This document shows positions 17,601 to 26,900 of a stretch of 64,000 nucleotides of DNA, in pieces (position 1 is the first letter of the stretch; each line of letters starts with the position of its first letter). Position numbers and translations under genes: made by a program. This DNA is from Sinobacterium caligoides (lineage in GTDB: Bacteria > Pseudomonadota > Gammaproteobacteria > Pseudomonadales > Sinobacteriaceae), in the NCBI RefSeq assembly GCF_003752585.1, contig NZ_RKHR01000003.1:620001-684000 (forward strand), written 5' to 3'. The notes beneath the pieces were generated by a model, which was not told where the DNA came from, searched no databases, and saw only the letters and a program-made list of their open reading frames with translations.

Positions 17601-18957
17601 TGATCACGCCGCGCTCATCGGTGCGTTTGGTCACCTGGCTGCGGTTGTTATAATCAGTCTGCACGGTGCTACCGTCGGCCAGGGTTTTCTTTTTGACCTT
17701 GCCGAACTGGTCGTATTCGTAGGTGGTGCGGTTGCCGCGGGGGTCAGTGACGATACGCTGTTTGACGTAGGGATCATCGGCAATGCTCGACTGGCTGCTG
17801 CTGCCCAGGCTCAGGCCACCACCGGGACGGTTAATGCGGTAGCGCTTACTGAGACCACCGGTATTGCTGCTGCCATCGGACATCACCAGGCTGGCGCTGA
17901 ACTGCTGCTCACCGTTGATCGCCTTGCGCATGGCTTGGCCCAAGGTGTTGTACCAGGTCTCGGTCAGGGTGCCTTCACCGTCGGTGACGGCGAGGTAGTA
18001 ACGCTGGGTTTTCTCATCGAAGCTGGTGTCGACACGGATGCCGACGCCGTCGGCGTTAAAGCGCTCGCTCAAGCGGCCTTCTTTGTCGAGCACGAGTGTG
18101 GTCTTGTTCTGCTTCGGGTCGCTGTAGCCTACCAACAACTCGCCCTTGTAGTGGTAAGTCCACGTCTCACCGCGCACGTCGGTGACCGTTTGCAGTTGAT
18201 TGCTTGCGTTATAGTTGTAGACCACTTCGCGGCCCTGATAATCGGTCACCCGCTTTAAACGTCCCTGGGCATCGTAACCGTAGCTGATCACGGTCTTACC
18301 GTGGTGATCTTCAATGAATTCGATGCGGCCTTCGGCATCGTAAATCAGCGTGACCTGTACGCCATACGGGTCGGCATAGCCGGTCATGCGGCCATGGTTG
18401 TCGTAGCTGATACGGTTGCCTAGACGGTCGCTCCAGCTAAAGCCCTCTGCACCGCCTTGGTGGGCGGTGATGGTGCGCTGAGGCAGGTTGGCGAACAGCG
18501 GATCCTCGCCGGAGGATTTACGCAGGTAGTTCTGGCCGTTGCGCAACAGGCTCTGCAGCAGCGCCTTGACCTCATCCGGGGTGATGGTCTTGTCGCCGTG
18601 GTCGATCTCGGATTGTTGGAAGATGTCGCGGATTAACACCTTGCCGTCGACGGCCTCGGCCTCGGTCGGTATGTGGTCGATGCGCTCACCGTAACTGGTG
18701 AACAGTTGCAGCGGCGTCCAACGACGGTTCCACTCCCAGTGGTCGCCCATCCAGCGCCGCGTCATACGCACCTCGCCCCCTAACACCTTCACTCGTAGAT
18801 CGGTAAAGGTGTCTTCATAGGCGGCGGTAGCATAGTGCGGGGTGCTCGTTTGCACCTCGATACCGGTCGCTGCACTGGCCAGTGCCGGCGTTAACACGCC
18901 GAGCACCGACGCACTCAACCCGGCCAGGAAAGATCGTATCCGCTGGTTCTTCCACAT
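14692..18957 (-). CDS. Sec-exported Rhs/YD-repeat protein with variable C-terminal tail
   Basis: 1421 residues. The Sec signal peptide (about residues 1-29, LAGLSASVLGVLTPALASA) is followed by an N-terminal domain to about 155. Dozens of YD repeats span about 160-1230 (YDAQGRLKRVTDYQGREVVY, YDGLDRMIASTDAEAGTTEF). The conserved Rhs core end is RYVQEDPIGLEGGGNVYGYV, then NDIDSLGL where PxDPxGL is usual. The last 131 residues (1291-1421, DNA about 14695-15087) are a different module: AT-richer and cysteine-rich (CHCFI, VCNCFIERR). Rhs cores form a hollow shell around the tail, which is often a toxin. This tail matches no toxin I know. It lies at the end of a block of exported proteins. Confidence 0.93.
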   Translation of the reverse strand: MWKNQRIRSFLAGLSASVLGVLTPALASAATGIEVQTSTPHYATAAYEDTFTDLRVKVLGGEVRMTRRWMGDHWEWNRRWTPLQLFTSYGERIDHIPTEAEAVDGKVLIRDIFQQSEIDHGDKTITPDEVKALLQSLLRNGQNYLRKSSGEDPLFANLPQRTITAHQGGAEGFSWSDRLGNRISYDNHGRMTGYADPYGVQVTLIYDAEGRIEFIEDHHGKTVISYGYDAQGRLKRVTDYQGREVVYNYNASNQLQTVTDVRGETWTYHYKGELLVGYSDPKQNKTTLVLDKEGRLSERFNADGVGIRVDTSFDEKTQRYYLAVTDGEGTLTETWYNTLGQAMRKAINGEQQFSASLVMSDGSSNTGGLSKRYRINRPGGGLSLGSSSQSSIADDPYVKQRIVTDPRGNRTTYEYDQFGKVKKKTLADGSTVQTDYNNRSQVTKRTDERGVITAYTYWPNSRLKTLTEAQGRDEERVTSYSYDEFGQLKVTTYHGDANTEQAVEQFDYDDYGNIKSYTDALEQQTQYQDFDALGNARVLIDARGKQWARSFDNAGNLLTDLNPYGQGTRLTYDKSGYIATITDAAGVTTTVATNASGMPLTLTDANNKVTTLSYNKRGQLLGQEDAEQHGNALRYDALGRLKQQIDGMGNSAENHYKDGQLDSVSYPGYSEGKGVKESYQYDKRLRRKAVTQQFEGGSLQRQFGYKQGQQLEKYTDANDNVTGYVYDGLDRMIASTDAEAGTTEFSYDDRDNLLTVTDPEGRITRYTYTLRDELSSESKQWGGNDSLPASAPPARQYFYDHAGNLSDTINAKGERSHYIYDDASRLRTVMTGVVAEAAAEDSGGVWPTLPPVASAAETIQLHYNDKGQYQGYSDGTSSELITYNALGQRQTVTVTYPGNIEKTYRYDYYANGLKKSYTGPEQQQYGYQYNRNSQLTAVTIPGQGQISWSDFHWQRPQRQTLPGGSYIAYGYDGLQRERQRSVYDASGQPLATALYGFDAESNIKRIDTETTNKVYDYDNLYRLIEESNSAISDAPATSLAPNQFFDYDGVGNRIAAGTDQASLATWGYNGLNQLLATPQTSYSYDDNGHTTRKITGGVVTEYVYNSQERLVEVKVDGVSKATYGYNPYGQRIRKTVGGTTTWFFYSDEGMIGEYDATGALVKEYHFKPYSPWMTEPLLQRDAATNQVYYYHNDHLGTPQQLLAKSGAVVWSAVYSAFGEATLTTATVSNNLRFPGQYYDAESGLHYNMFRDYDPSTGRYVQEDPIGLEGGGNVYGYVKNTPLNDIDSLGLRFMSRWNRFQQKNPGYTSTQNKIRYRRYNLNRWGNPGRANKDALEALPDNTGFIREKFKESGGGGACGLIFGCSLPWNEVEVCHCFIIPQYKDAIQVCPKPEVAPSDQEMSEPGKEVCNCFIERRPDYSRY

Positions 18958-19033
18958 AACTTGTTACTTCGCTGTTATTGTTTGCTGTTTATTGTTCGTT
19001 GTTCGTTGTTCGCTAAAAGATAGTGACTGTTTA

Positions 19034-20020
19034 CTAGCGATTGCTGACCGTACGCCCCTGCACAAAGACGGGGGTCACGCCCTCGATGCGGTTTCCGTCG
19101 AGGTCAAAGTAGTAGCTCTCGGCGGTATCAATGATCACTTCTGAGTCGACATCGATGCCGGTGAGGTAGGTCATCGCCAAGGAAAGATTTTCGATATCGC
19201 TAGCCAACACGGAGACCCCAAGCTGCTCCGCTGTCGAATCATCCAAGCCGGTAATAAAGCCGTAGCGGTTTAACATGATCGCCTTGACGTGATAGCTGTT
19301 ATCAACCATGTTATAGCTAATCGTTAACTGGCTATTGGGATCTGGAACGTATTTAGTCAGCAATAACGGATTGTCATTGGTTTGCGCCGCTCCGCCTGCC
19401 GGGGTATAGCTGAACTGCAGCTGCATACCGCCAAAGCGCTCCTCGCCGGCCAAAGCACTCGGCTGTACAATCATGCTGGCATCATCAAAACCCAACACCT
19501 CAAGATGAGCCCTGACGAACTCAGGCAGTTTCGAGGCCGTTCCCTCAAGAATCTCGATCGGTAGTGCAGCGGGATCCAACCTGTAAGTATTATCGTTATC
19601 AAAGGGGGTTAATTTTTCAGACGCGATAGAAATCGTCGCGGGGCCGGGGGCTAACACTAACGGCTTATCAGTCTCGGGATCTTTCAACTCGACGATCGCT
19701 ACCCACTCACCATCGTGACTCGCCACCGTTGTTCCCAACATCCCTAAGAGGTTATTTATCGATGCCGGCTCATCAAAAATACGCTTAGTCATTCTGACCT
19801 TCACCGGCAGCGGCGCTGTGCTACCGTTAGGTGTGATGGTCACTGTTAAATCATCATGATTAATGTACTCACCGTTGGTGTCTTTTTTCATACTGGCAAA
19901 CGGAATAGTCAGTACATCGCCGGTTTTTGCGTAGCGTTGCAACGGCGCACTAATACAGCCTGACACCAGTAATACCAGGGCGATAACACCGATATTTTTT
20001 ATCATTCTTATCATCTTCAT
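19034..20020 (-). CDS. Lipoprotein, paralogue of neighbouring gene; unknown function
   Basis: 328 residues. The lipoprotein signal ends in LLVSGC, with mature Cys 22. The next stretch, CISAPLQRYAKTGDVLTIPF followed by ASMKKDTNGEYI, is nearly identical in the next gene upstream, so the two are tandem duplicates that have diverged. The rest is beta-rich and ends with DTAESYYFDLDGNRIEGVTPVF, where the paralogue has DSSYYFDLNGEPIAGVVPV. No family name is known to me. It sits between its paralogue (44-base gap) and the Rhs gene (76-base gap). An accessory role in anchoring or assembling the exported giant proteins is plausible but unproven. Confidence 0.8.
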   Translation of the reverse strand: MKMIRMIKNIGVIALVLLVSGCISAPLQRYAKTGDVLTIPFASMKKDTNGEYINHDDLTVTITPNGSTAPLPVKVRMTKRIFDEPASINNLLGMLGTTVASHDGEWVAIVELKDPETDKPLVLAPGPATISIASEKLTPFDNDNTYRLDPAALPIEILEGTASKLPEFVRAHLEVLGFDDASMIVQPSALAGEERFGGMQLQFSYTPAGGAAQTNDNPLLLTKYVPDPNSQLTISYNMVDNSYHVKAIMLNRYGFITGLDDSTAEQLGVSVLASDIENLSLAMTYLTGIDVDSEVIIDTAESYYFDLDGNRIEGVTPVFVQGRTVSNR

Positions 20021-20064
20021 TGTTTTTTCAACTCATCTATTGAAAGCATTTTGTCAGTACTGAC

Positions 20065-21009
20065 TTACTTCACCCGTTGCAAAACCGGCACCACACCGGC
20101 TATCGGCTCACCGTTAAGATCGAAGTAGTAGCTACTGTCGCTATCGATAATAATCAGGTTTTGCCAATCGCTCTGTTCACTGCTGTACTGAAAACTTAAT
20201 GCAATATTGCTCAGGTCGCTGACACTCGCCGGCGCTTGTAGGGCTTGCCGGCTGCTGACATCCAAGCCGGCAACAAAACCGCTCGCGTTCATCACCATCG
20301 CCTTCACGAGGGTAACGTCGTTATCGACACTGTAATCGGCAATCAGCTGCACATTAGGGTCCGGAATCAGCGGGCTGAGTAGCGCGGTATCGACGTCGAC
20401 GGTGCTGTAGCGCAACACCAGATTAAGCCCGCCGACTCGCGCTGGAGTAAGCGCACTGCTCGGGCGAATTTCAAGGGCGTAGTTAGCGTCATCGACATAG
20501 CCTAACTGCGCCGCTAACGCTGCCGGTAAGGCGGTGGCGGTACCAGCCAAGATCTCAATCGGCAGCGCGCTAAGATCTGCTCTATTGGCGCCATTAGCAA
20601 CGGCCAATTTAGCCGAGCTGATCGCCAGTGTCGTCGCCCCCGGTGTCAGTACCAGCGGCTGATCGGTTTGTGGGTCAACCAACTGCAATACCGCCAACCA
20701 CTGACCGTCATAGGCGGCCAAGTTGCTATCGGTTTGCGCCGCCAAATCCATGGCATGACCACTCTGGCCAAACACCCGCTTTGTCGCCAGCACTTTCACC
20801 GGCAATGCAGCACCGGCCTCATCGATGGTGACGGTTAAGTCTTCGGCTGCAATATATTCACCGTTGGTGTCTTTTTTAATACTGGCAAAAGGCACTGTTA
20901 AGACATCACCAGTCTTTGCATAACGCTGTAAAGGTGCACTGACACACCCCACCAGAGTGACTAACAATACTACTGAGGCGATAGTTTTAAGCTGATTTAA
21001 CATTGACAT
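20065..21009 (-). CDS. Lipoprotein, paralogue of neighbouring gene; unknown function
   Basis: 314 residues with lipobox LVTLVGC (Cys at about 22) and the shared CVSAPLQRYAKTGDVLTVPF motif. Its body parallels the 19034-20020 product throughout (LVLTPGATTLAIS versus LVLAPGPATISIA; AMVMNASGFVAGLD versus AIMLNRYGFITGLD), so they arose by tandem duplication. The ATG shares one base with the stop of the TSP3/dockerin-like gene (TAATG), indicating translational coupling. No Asp at +2, so outer-membrane sorting is expected. Function unknown. Confidence 0.8.
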   Translation of the reverse strand: MSMLNQLKTIASVVLLVTLVGCVSAPLQRYAKTGDVLTVPFASIKKDTNGEYIAAEDLTVTIDEAGAALPVKVLATKRVFGQSGHAMDLAAQTDSNLAAYDGQWLAVLQLVDPQTDQPLVLTPGATTLAISSAKLAVANGANRADLSALPIEILAGTATALPAALAAQLGYVDDANYALEIRPSSALTPARVGGLNLVLRYSTVDVDTALLSPLIPDPNVQLIADYSVDNDVTLVKAMVMNASGFVAGLDVSSRQALQAPASVSDLSNIALSFQYSSEQSDWQNLIIIDSDSSYYFDLNGEPIAGVVPVLQRVK

Positions 21010-23762
21010 TATTGGCCTCCCAGCACGTGTCGTTGTAAGAGTAATAAATCTGATGCATCGATCTTGCCGTCGGGGGCATTGACTGGATAAAGGTCGCCAC
21101 GATAAAGCTGCTCTGGCGTCGGTGTGTTCAGTCCCATCGCAAAACCCTGCTGCAACAGCAGGTCTTTGGCGTCAATAGAACCATTGTTATCGATATCGCC
21201 GTTGGCGCTAAACACGGTCAGCGTATAGCTTTGATCGATCGACGGTAGGCCGTCTACCGTCGCCCGGAGAATAATCTCTGCCTCGCCATTCTCACCACCA
21301 CTGGGTTGCCATTGGACAATATTACCCACTAAGGTCATGGCCATCGGCGCCTGTACAATCTCGAAACTGGCACCGGCATGGTTACTGCTCAAGGTGTATT
21401 GGTAAAGCTGGCCAACCGCAACTTCGGTAACCGGTATCGAGGTTAATCGCACCGGGTAAGAGCCGGCCGCCGTGGGGTCGGTACCCTGTGCCACCTCTTC
21501 GCGATCGTCAAAACCATCGCCATCGCTATCTGCCACACCCGGGTGGGTCTGATAGTAGTATTCCTGTGCGTTGCTCAGGCCATCGCCATCACTGTCGAGG
21601 GTCGCATCGGCGACCAGCGGGTCACTGCCAATGAATTGCGACTCCCAGCTATCGGGAATCATGTCCCCGTCGGTATCGAGTGACACCGGCATATTCAACA
21701 GCACTCGCTGCGTAATCAACAACACATCGGCCGCCGTCAATTGACTGTCCGCCGGCGCTGAATAAAGATCACCCCGCTCCCGGCTGGCGACATCGACACT
21801 GGCAAGCGCCAGCACATGACGCTGCGCTAACAACACATCCTGCGCGGTAAACAGACCGTCGCCATTGACATCACCGGTGGCCTCTAGGCAGGGCATGTCC
21901 TGGCCATCGCTGTCCTGATCGATGCCATCGCCACAAATTTCAATCGCTCCCGGATTCACCGCCGGGTCGCCGTCGTCACTATCTCCCTCAGCAAGGCTGT
22001 AGCCATCGTTGTCCGCATCGGCATAGTAGTCGGCGCTGTGCTCGCCATCGGTGACGATGATGGTGGTGGTCTTGGTATCTTTCAACACACCATCGCTGGC
22101 GGTAAAAGTAACATCGTAGCGGCCGGCTTGACCGACGGCTGCGATCCAGCGAAACAAGCCTTTGCCACCGCCCTCATCGACAAAGCTCGCCCCAGCCGGT
22201 AGCCCTTTCGCACTCAGCGATGGCACCGTGCCATTGGCATCGGTGGCGCTGATAAAGAGGTTTTTTTGCTCACCTTCTTTAATCACATGGTCGAGTATCG
22301 CCTCCAGTCGCGGCGGCACTGGCCCGAGTACGACGCCTTTAAAGGTTATGTTGTACTGACTGCTTGGGTCTTTATCAAACACGTTAAGGTGATAGCTCAG
22401 CTCCTTCCAGCTGTCGGGGTTGATACGCTTCTTCGAGAACCAGACGTTCTCCGGCGCGATCAGGCGCCCGTCTCCACGCCGCACACTGAGTACCGCTTTG
22501 TTGTCACTGAAGTCTTTATCGATCGCCAGTTCGTAGTGCTGATAGCCCGTGCCCGGGTTGCTGATCATCACCGGCTGAACCGCACCGTTCGGGCTGCCAA
22601 GGCTGGCCGCTGTGGCAGAGAAACCTACCGGGCTACAGTGGTCACAGACACCGGCAATATTGCTATCAATCGCCTCCGAGGCAAACACCACCCGCTGGTC
22701 AAGTGCCCCACCGGTGGTCGCCAGATAGTCCAGCACCTGATCGCCTTCTGTCATCACATCTTTCACTAGCCAGTAAGTCTTAATGCCCTCTTCGTCGATC
22801 AGCGAGGTCAGCGCACCGCCGAGTTCGTCGGCGTGGGTATAGCTGGCATTAAATTCGACGTACTCCCCCGTCAACGAGGTCTCAGCAATCCAGCGCCCCA
22901 TGCGCACATCACCCGGCCCCATGTCACCAAAATTGAGCAGCAGGCTATTGCTCACTGACTGGTTACCCACATAGCTGCCAAGCAACGAGAAATCGATCAA
23001 CAGACCTTTGTCGTTATTCACAATCACCGGTTGTGCCGACTCCAGCTTCATATTGCCCGCTAGACCTAAACCGTTATTACTGAGACGTACCCCGAGGGTA
23101 TAGGGCTCTACTAACTCCTCGGTATCAGTCTCTGGATTATCACCGAAGACGTCGCGGGGCAAAAAGTACTGAATAGACAATTCCGGCAACGGCTTTACGA
23201 CGATCGAATCCGGCGCGACAACGACGGTCTCCTCGATATTGTCATAGCTGTATTTTAGCGTCGCACCGACGAGGAACAGTTTACGTGGGTCGGTCTCACC
23301 CGGTTCAACGTTATCCTCATTGACGGCATTAACCGTCGGTACAATCAGCCAGCGTAACTCGCCGACACTGGCACCGGGAATCCGCCCCCCGCTAACCGCA
23401 CCATTTTCACCGTCCACCGGTGCCTGCAGGAAGCCTTCACTGCTCTCGTGGCGAATAAAAAACGCCGGCGCATTACTCGCCGTGCTATCAATCGCCGCAC
23501 TGCTGGAGGTGACCACGACCGGCCGATTATTGGCATCGGCAAAATTCACCGTCACCTCGATATCGTTTAATTCGATACCCGTGAGCGGGTTGTTAATGCG
23601 CATCACCGCCTCGAAACCCTGCCGTTCCAGTGTCAGCTGCTGGCTGATTTCAATCTTGACCTCCGCGCACAGCGCATCCGCCTGAGCCCATACCTTGGTC
23701 GGTAGGAGCAGCAGGGTTAGCAGCGCCAGCCAGCCGCCCCGTCTCGATTTCCGTTCTAACAC
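21009..23762 (-). CDS. Exported multidomain protein with TSP3 and dockerin-like calcium repeats
   Basis: 917 residues with a Sec signal (LALLTLLLLPTKVWAQA). Residues about 30-480 are beta-rich, adhesin-like text. An Ig/cadherin-type domain (about 480-585, FRWIAAVGQAGRYDVTFTAS DG) follows. A dockerin-like pair comes next (GDVNGDGLFTAQDVLLAQR; SQLTAADVLLITQRVL). Thrombospondin-3-type calcium repeats (DTDGDMIPDSWE, DSDGDGLSNAQEYY, DSDGDGFDDREEVAQGTDP) come after, then a second Ig-like domain and a C-terminal dockerin-like pair (GDIDNNGSIDAKDLLLQQG; DGKIDASDLLLLQRHVLGGQ). All these motifs bind calcium. It overlaps the lipoprotein gene by one base. A cohesin partner is not evident in the window. 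A structural or surface role is likely. Confidence 0.88.
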   Translation of the reverse strand: MLERKSRRGGWLALLTLLLLPTKVWAQADALCAEVKIEISQQLTLERQGFEAVMRINNPLTGIELNDIEVTVNFADANNRPVVVTSSSAAIDSTASNAPAFFIRHESSEGFLQAPVDGENGAVSGGRIPGASVGELRWLIVPTVNAVNEDNVEPGETDPRKLFLVGATLKYSYDNIEETVVVAPDSIVVKPLPELSIQYFLPRDVFGDNPETDTEELVEPYTLGVRLSNNGLGLAGNMKLESAQPVIVNNDKGLLIDFSLLGSYVGNQSVSNSLLLNFGDMGPGDVRMGRWIAETSLTGEYVEFNASYTHADELGGALTSLIDEEGIKTYWLVKDVMTEGDQVLDYLATTGGALDQRVVFASEAIDSNIAGVCDHCSPVGFSATAASLGSPNGAVQPVMISNPGTGYQHYELAIDKDFSDNKAVLSVRRGDGRLIAPENVWFSKKRINPDSWKELSYHLNVFDKDPSSQYNITFKGVVLGPVPPRLEAILDHVIKEGEQKNLFISATDANGTVPSLSAKGLPAGASFVDEGGGKGLFRWIAAVGQAGRYDVTFTASDGVLKDTKTTTIIVTDGEHSADYYADADNDGYSLAEGDSDDGDPAVNPGAIEICGDGIDQDSDGQDMPCLEATGDVNGDGLFTAQDVLLAQRHVLALASVDVASRERGDLYSAPADSQLTAADVLLITQRVLLNMPVSLDTDGDMIPDSWESQFIGSDPLVADATLDSDGDGLSNAQEYYYQTHPGVADSDGDGFDDREEVAQGTDPTAAGSYPVRLTSIPVTEVAVGQLYQYTLSSNHAGASFEIVQAPMAMTLVGNIVQWQPSGGENGEAEIILRATVDGLPSIDQSYTLTVFSANGDIDNNGSIDAKDLLLQQGFAMGLNTPTPEQLYRGDLYPVNAPDGKIDASDLLLLQRHVLGGQ

Positions 23763-23803
23763 ATTAACTACCTTTTAATTGTTATAAAGTTATTTTTATC
23801 ATC

Positions 23804-23821
23804 GGCCCGCGCTCGCGGGCC
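23804..23821. other. GC-rich hairpin between giant gene and TSP3/dockerin gene
   Basis: GGCCCGCG (23804-23811) and CGCGGGCC (23814-23821) form a very stable stem in the 181-base gap 23763-23943. On the minus strand no uridine run follows; on the plus strand TTGTTTACTTT follows. It may be a transcript-processing, stabilising or partial-termination site between the two large genes. Confidence 0.55.
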
Positions 23822-23943
23822 TTGTTTACTTTATATTGCCTGTCTGCCGACGCATTCCCGTCTCACAGTCATCCCGTATTACAATCATAGAGATGACAGT
23901 CCGCGGGGTCGGCAAACTCACCTACCCCGCCATGGCCATCGCG

Positions 23944-26900
23944 TTATTTTGCCGAGTTGTTCTCACCCTTTTCTTTGTTACAACTTTCGCAGGCCGGTGG
24001 TGGGGCGCAGGTCTGACCGCCGCTGATTGGCGTTCTACCGCCGCCGATATCATCACCGGATCCGGTACCGCCACCGCTCCAGCCACCGCTCCAGCCACCA
24101 CCACCGCCACCGCCGCCACCGCCGCAACTGCTGCCGCCCCAGTTGGCATTGAACCGCGCACTAGAACGTCCTGGCGCCTTGCCGCTCGGGCACGATGAAC
24201 TGTAGTTGACATTCATATTACCGCTGAAGCTGCCACAACCGGCGCCGGTGCCACCGCCATCTTCATCGGGATTAAAGTCTTGCACTGCCCGTACACGGTA
24301 AGGCAGGAAGAAGACCTCATTGGCACCCAGTGACGACGGCACATCACCGAGGAACTCGTAGCGCACGTACTGATTATCAGCCGGTAGACTCAACCGCATC
24401 TCTTCTGCGGTGATTAGACCAAGGTTGGTAATACGGAACTCCCCTTGGTAGATACCGCCCTTACGCATCACGGGTAAGTTCACCATCATCGGCTCAATCG
24501 CCACCACTGCCGCCGGTACCTTGGTGGCGTAACTCGCCTCCAACTTAATCTCGTAGCGGTCTTCTAGCACAACCTCGTTCACCGACCAGTCGACACTGAT
24601 GAGCTGGTTGACCAGGAAGATCTGCTCGGAGAGGTAGTCGCCACTGTCCTCACTGGCACGGATCCACAGGCGTCCCGTCTCAGACACATGCCCGGTTTTG
24701 CTGGCGCGATAAATGTAAGGCCCTGGCGCAATATTGGCACAGATCGAACTACCCGCAACCGACGGCGTACAGGTGTAGCTGTCAAAGGTGCGCTCGTTCT
24801 GCAGCACAATCTTGGCACCGTCGACACCGCCAAAGACGCTACCTTCACCACCGCTAGGATCGGGGCGACCGGTATAGATATCGACGACATTAAAGATCAC
24901 GCCACCGCTGCCGGCCTGGTAGACATTGACTTTGATTCGACGCTCGATGTCCGGGTAATTAGCCGCCGTCATACGCAACGTAAAGTAATAGCTACCGTCG
25001 GCAACCGGGGTGCTAAAGGCATCATCTTCTGAGGCTGGGCTAATGGCCAACTGCAGATCAAGACTGTCGCCAACATCGAGCTGGTTAGGCAACGCTTGAT
25101 TGGCAATATTCAGCCAATCTACCGGCTGATCATCGGCAATTAACTGAAACTCTGGCTGCTGCAACGGCGCGTAGCCTTGGTTGCTATAGGCGATCGATTC
25201 AGTCAACTGCTCTCCCTGTGCCAAGCCGGTGACAATACTGCCTCTGGAGACCTTAATCAGCGGCACCGCCTCTGTCAGCTTGTAGTCCAGCCTAATGCGA
25301 CCGATCTCCTCACGTTGGTCACTGCGCACCACATAATCCAAGCTACCTTCCGCTGGCGCAAACTGATTACCGCTCACCGTAAGGTTGAGGTAACGGCTGG
25401 TGCCAGCGGCGAGATCGACACGGTTCGCACTGGTCGCATCCAACTGCACCGTGAGGCCTTCCGGCAGTACCGCCTCGCCATCGACAAACTCTGGCAACAG
25501 CTCGGCATAGACGCCGGTGAGATCGGTCTGCAGACCGGCAGTCACTTTGATCGCCGCCTTACTCACGTAGGTTCTCGGCATCGCCAATGTGAATAGCGAT
25601 GGGGACACTGTCGCACCCTGCACCGTAAAACTCACCTGCCCAGGGCGTGAGATGACATCCGGATGAATCATCGACACGGTATAAAGACCACTACCGCCAC
25701 GCTGTGGCTGGTACTGATAACTAAAGTCACCGTTAGCATCGCTATAGACCACCGCTGAGCGTTCGAAGCCACTGCGTTCGATCACCAGCTTAACCGGTAC
25801 GTTAGCAAGGCGTTCGCCTGTTGAACTGTCGACAACGCTACCACTGAGCTGCAGTGTCTCGTCGTCGAAGATAACGGCCGGTGTCGCCATGGCCGAATCT
25901 GCTAACAGCGCGTAAGGCGTATCTGCGAGAGAAACGGTCTGACTCGCCGCCAGCCCATCGATCGCCACATGACGCTCGCGGGCAACGGCATAATGCAACT
26001 TATCGACCAGCAGTTTCAGCTCGACCCTGTCCGGCGCCGAGGCCGGCACACCAATTTCCATCGGCGCCGAGGTGAAGCTATCGCCAGCGGCGATTTCCGC
26101 CACCAAGCGCTTACCCGCAGGTTGCGTATTCGCATCGCTCTGCTGCACCGCTTGCACGGCCAGGATATTGCCCTCTTCATCTTCTAGCATCAGGCGCACT
26201 TCATTCGACACCGCGCTGCCATTGTTCTCAGCGAGCACGACCTGCACCGGCACCTCGCCGTGATTGTCAATGGTAAAGCGGGCACGGCTAAGCTGGCCGC
26301 GGGTAAAGGTCTCCGGCTCAATCGTCACCCGTAGCGTATCGTCGCCGACGGGCAGGGTCTGCTGTTGATGCACCATGGCCTCCATACCGGCGGCTGGCTG
26401 CCAGCGCAACGTCGAGTACAAGATCTCTTCGTCGTTCAACGCAGCATCACCTCCGACCACAACCTCGGCAAGATGACTCTCACCCGGTGCGATATCGAAA
26501 GGCGCCGACTTCAGCACCGCCCCTTGTTCACCGACGGTAAGCTCAAGCACCACGGCTTTCGCCGTCCAGTCACCCCGGTTATCGACACGGTATTGCAGCT
26601 TGTTGATCATGCCACGCTTCAGTTCATTGCCCTCGTTGAGCTCGGCACTCAGTGCCGCAAACTCGAGTGTCCGTGCAGGACTGAGGTTATCCGCCGCCGT
26701 CTTATCAATGGCGCGGATACTGTAGCGTCGCGCCTGCTTAGCACCGTCAGTGGCCATGCCACCGTTGTAACCAACATCGCTGTATTGCAACGCACTGCTA
26801 CGAGTCAACTCAACACCCGGCGCGCCGTCGACAGGCTCACCTTCGTAGACGATAAAGGTCTCGGCTTGATCACCCGGGTAGTGCCACTGCAACAGCGGTA

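Noticed and set aside
15223-18258. Several plus-strand open frames rich in Val/Ala/Leu inside the Rhs gene
   Set aside because: They are antisense shadows of the GC-rich YD-repeat gene, with unnatural composition and no ribosome sites.
23836-24212. Ala/Thr-rich open frames on both strands at the end of the giant gene
   Set aside because: They come from the Gly-rich repeat (GGT/GGC codons) at the C-terminus of the giant protein read in other frames.
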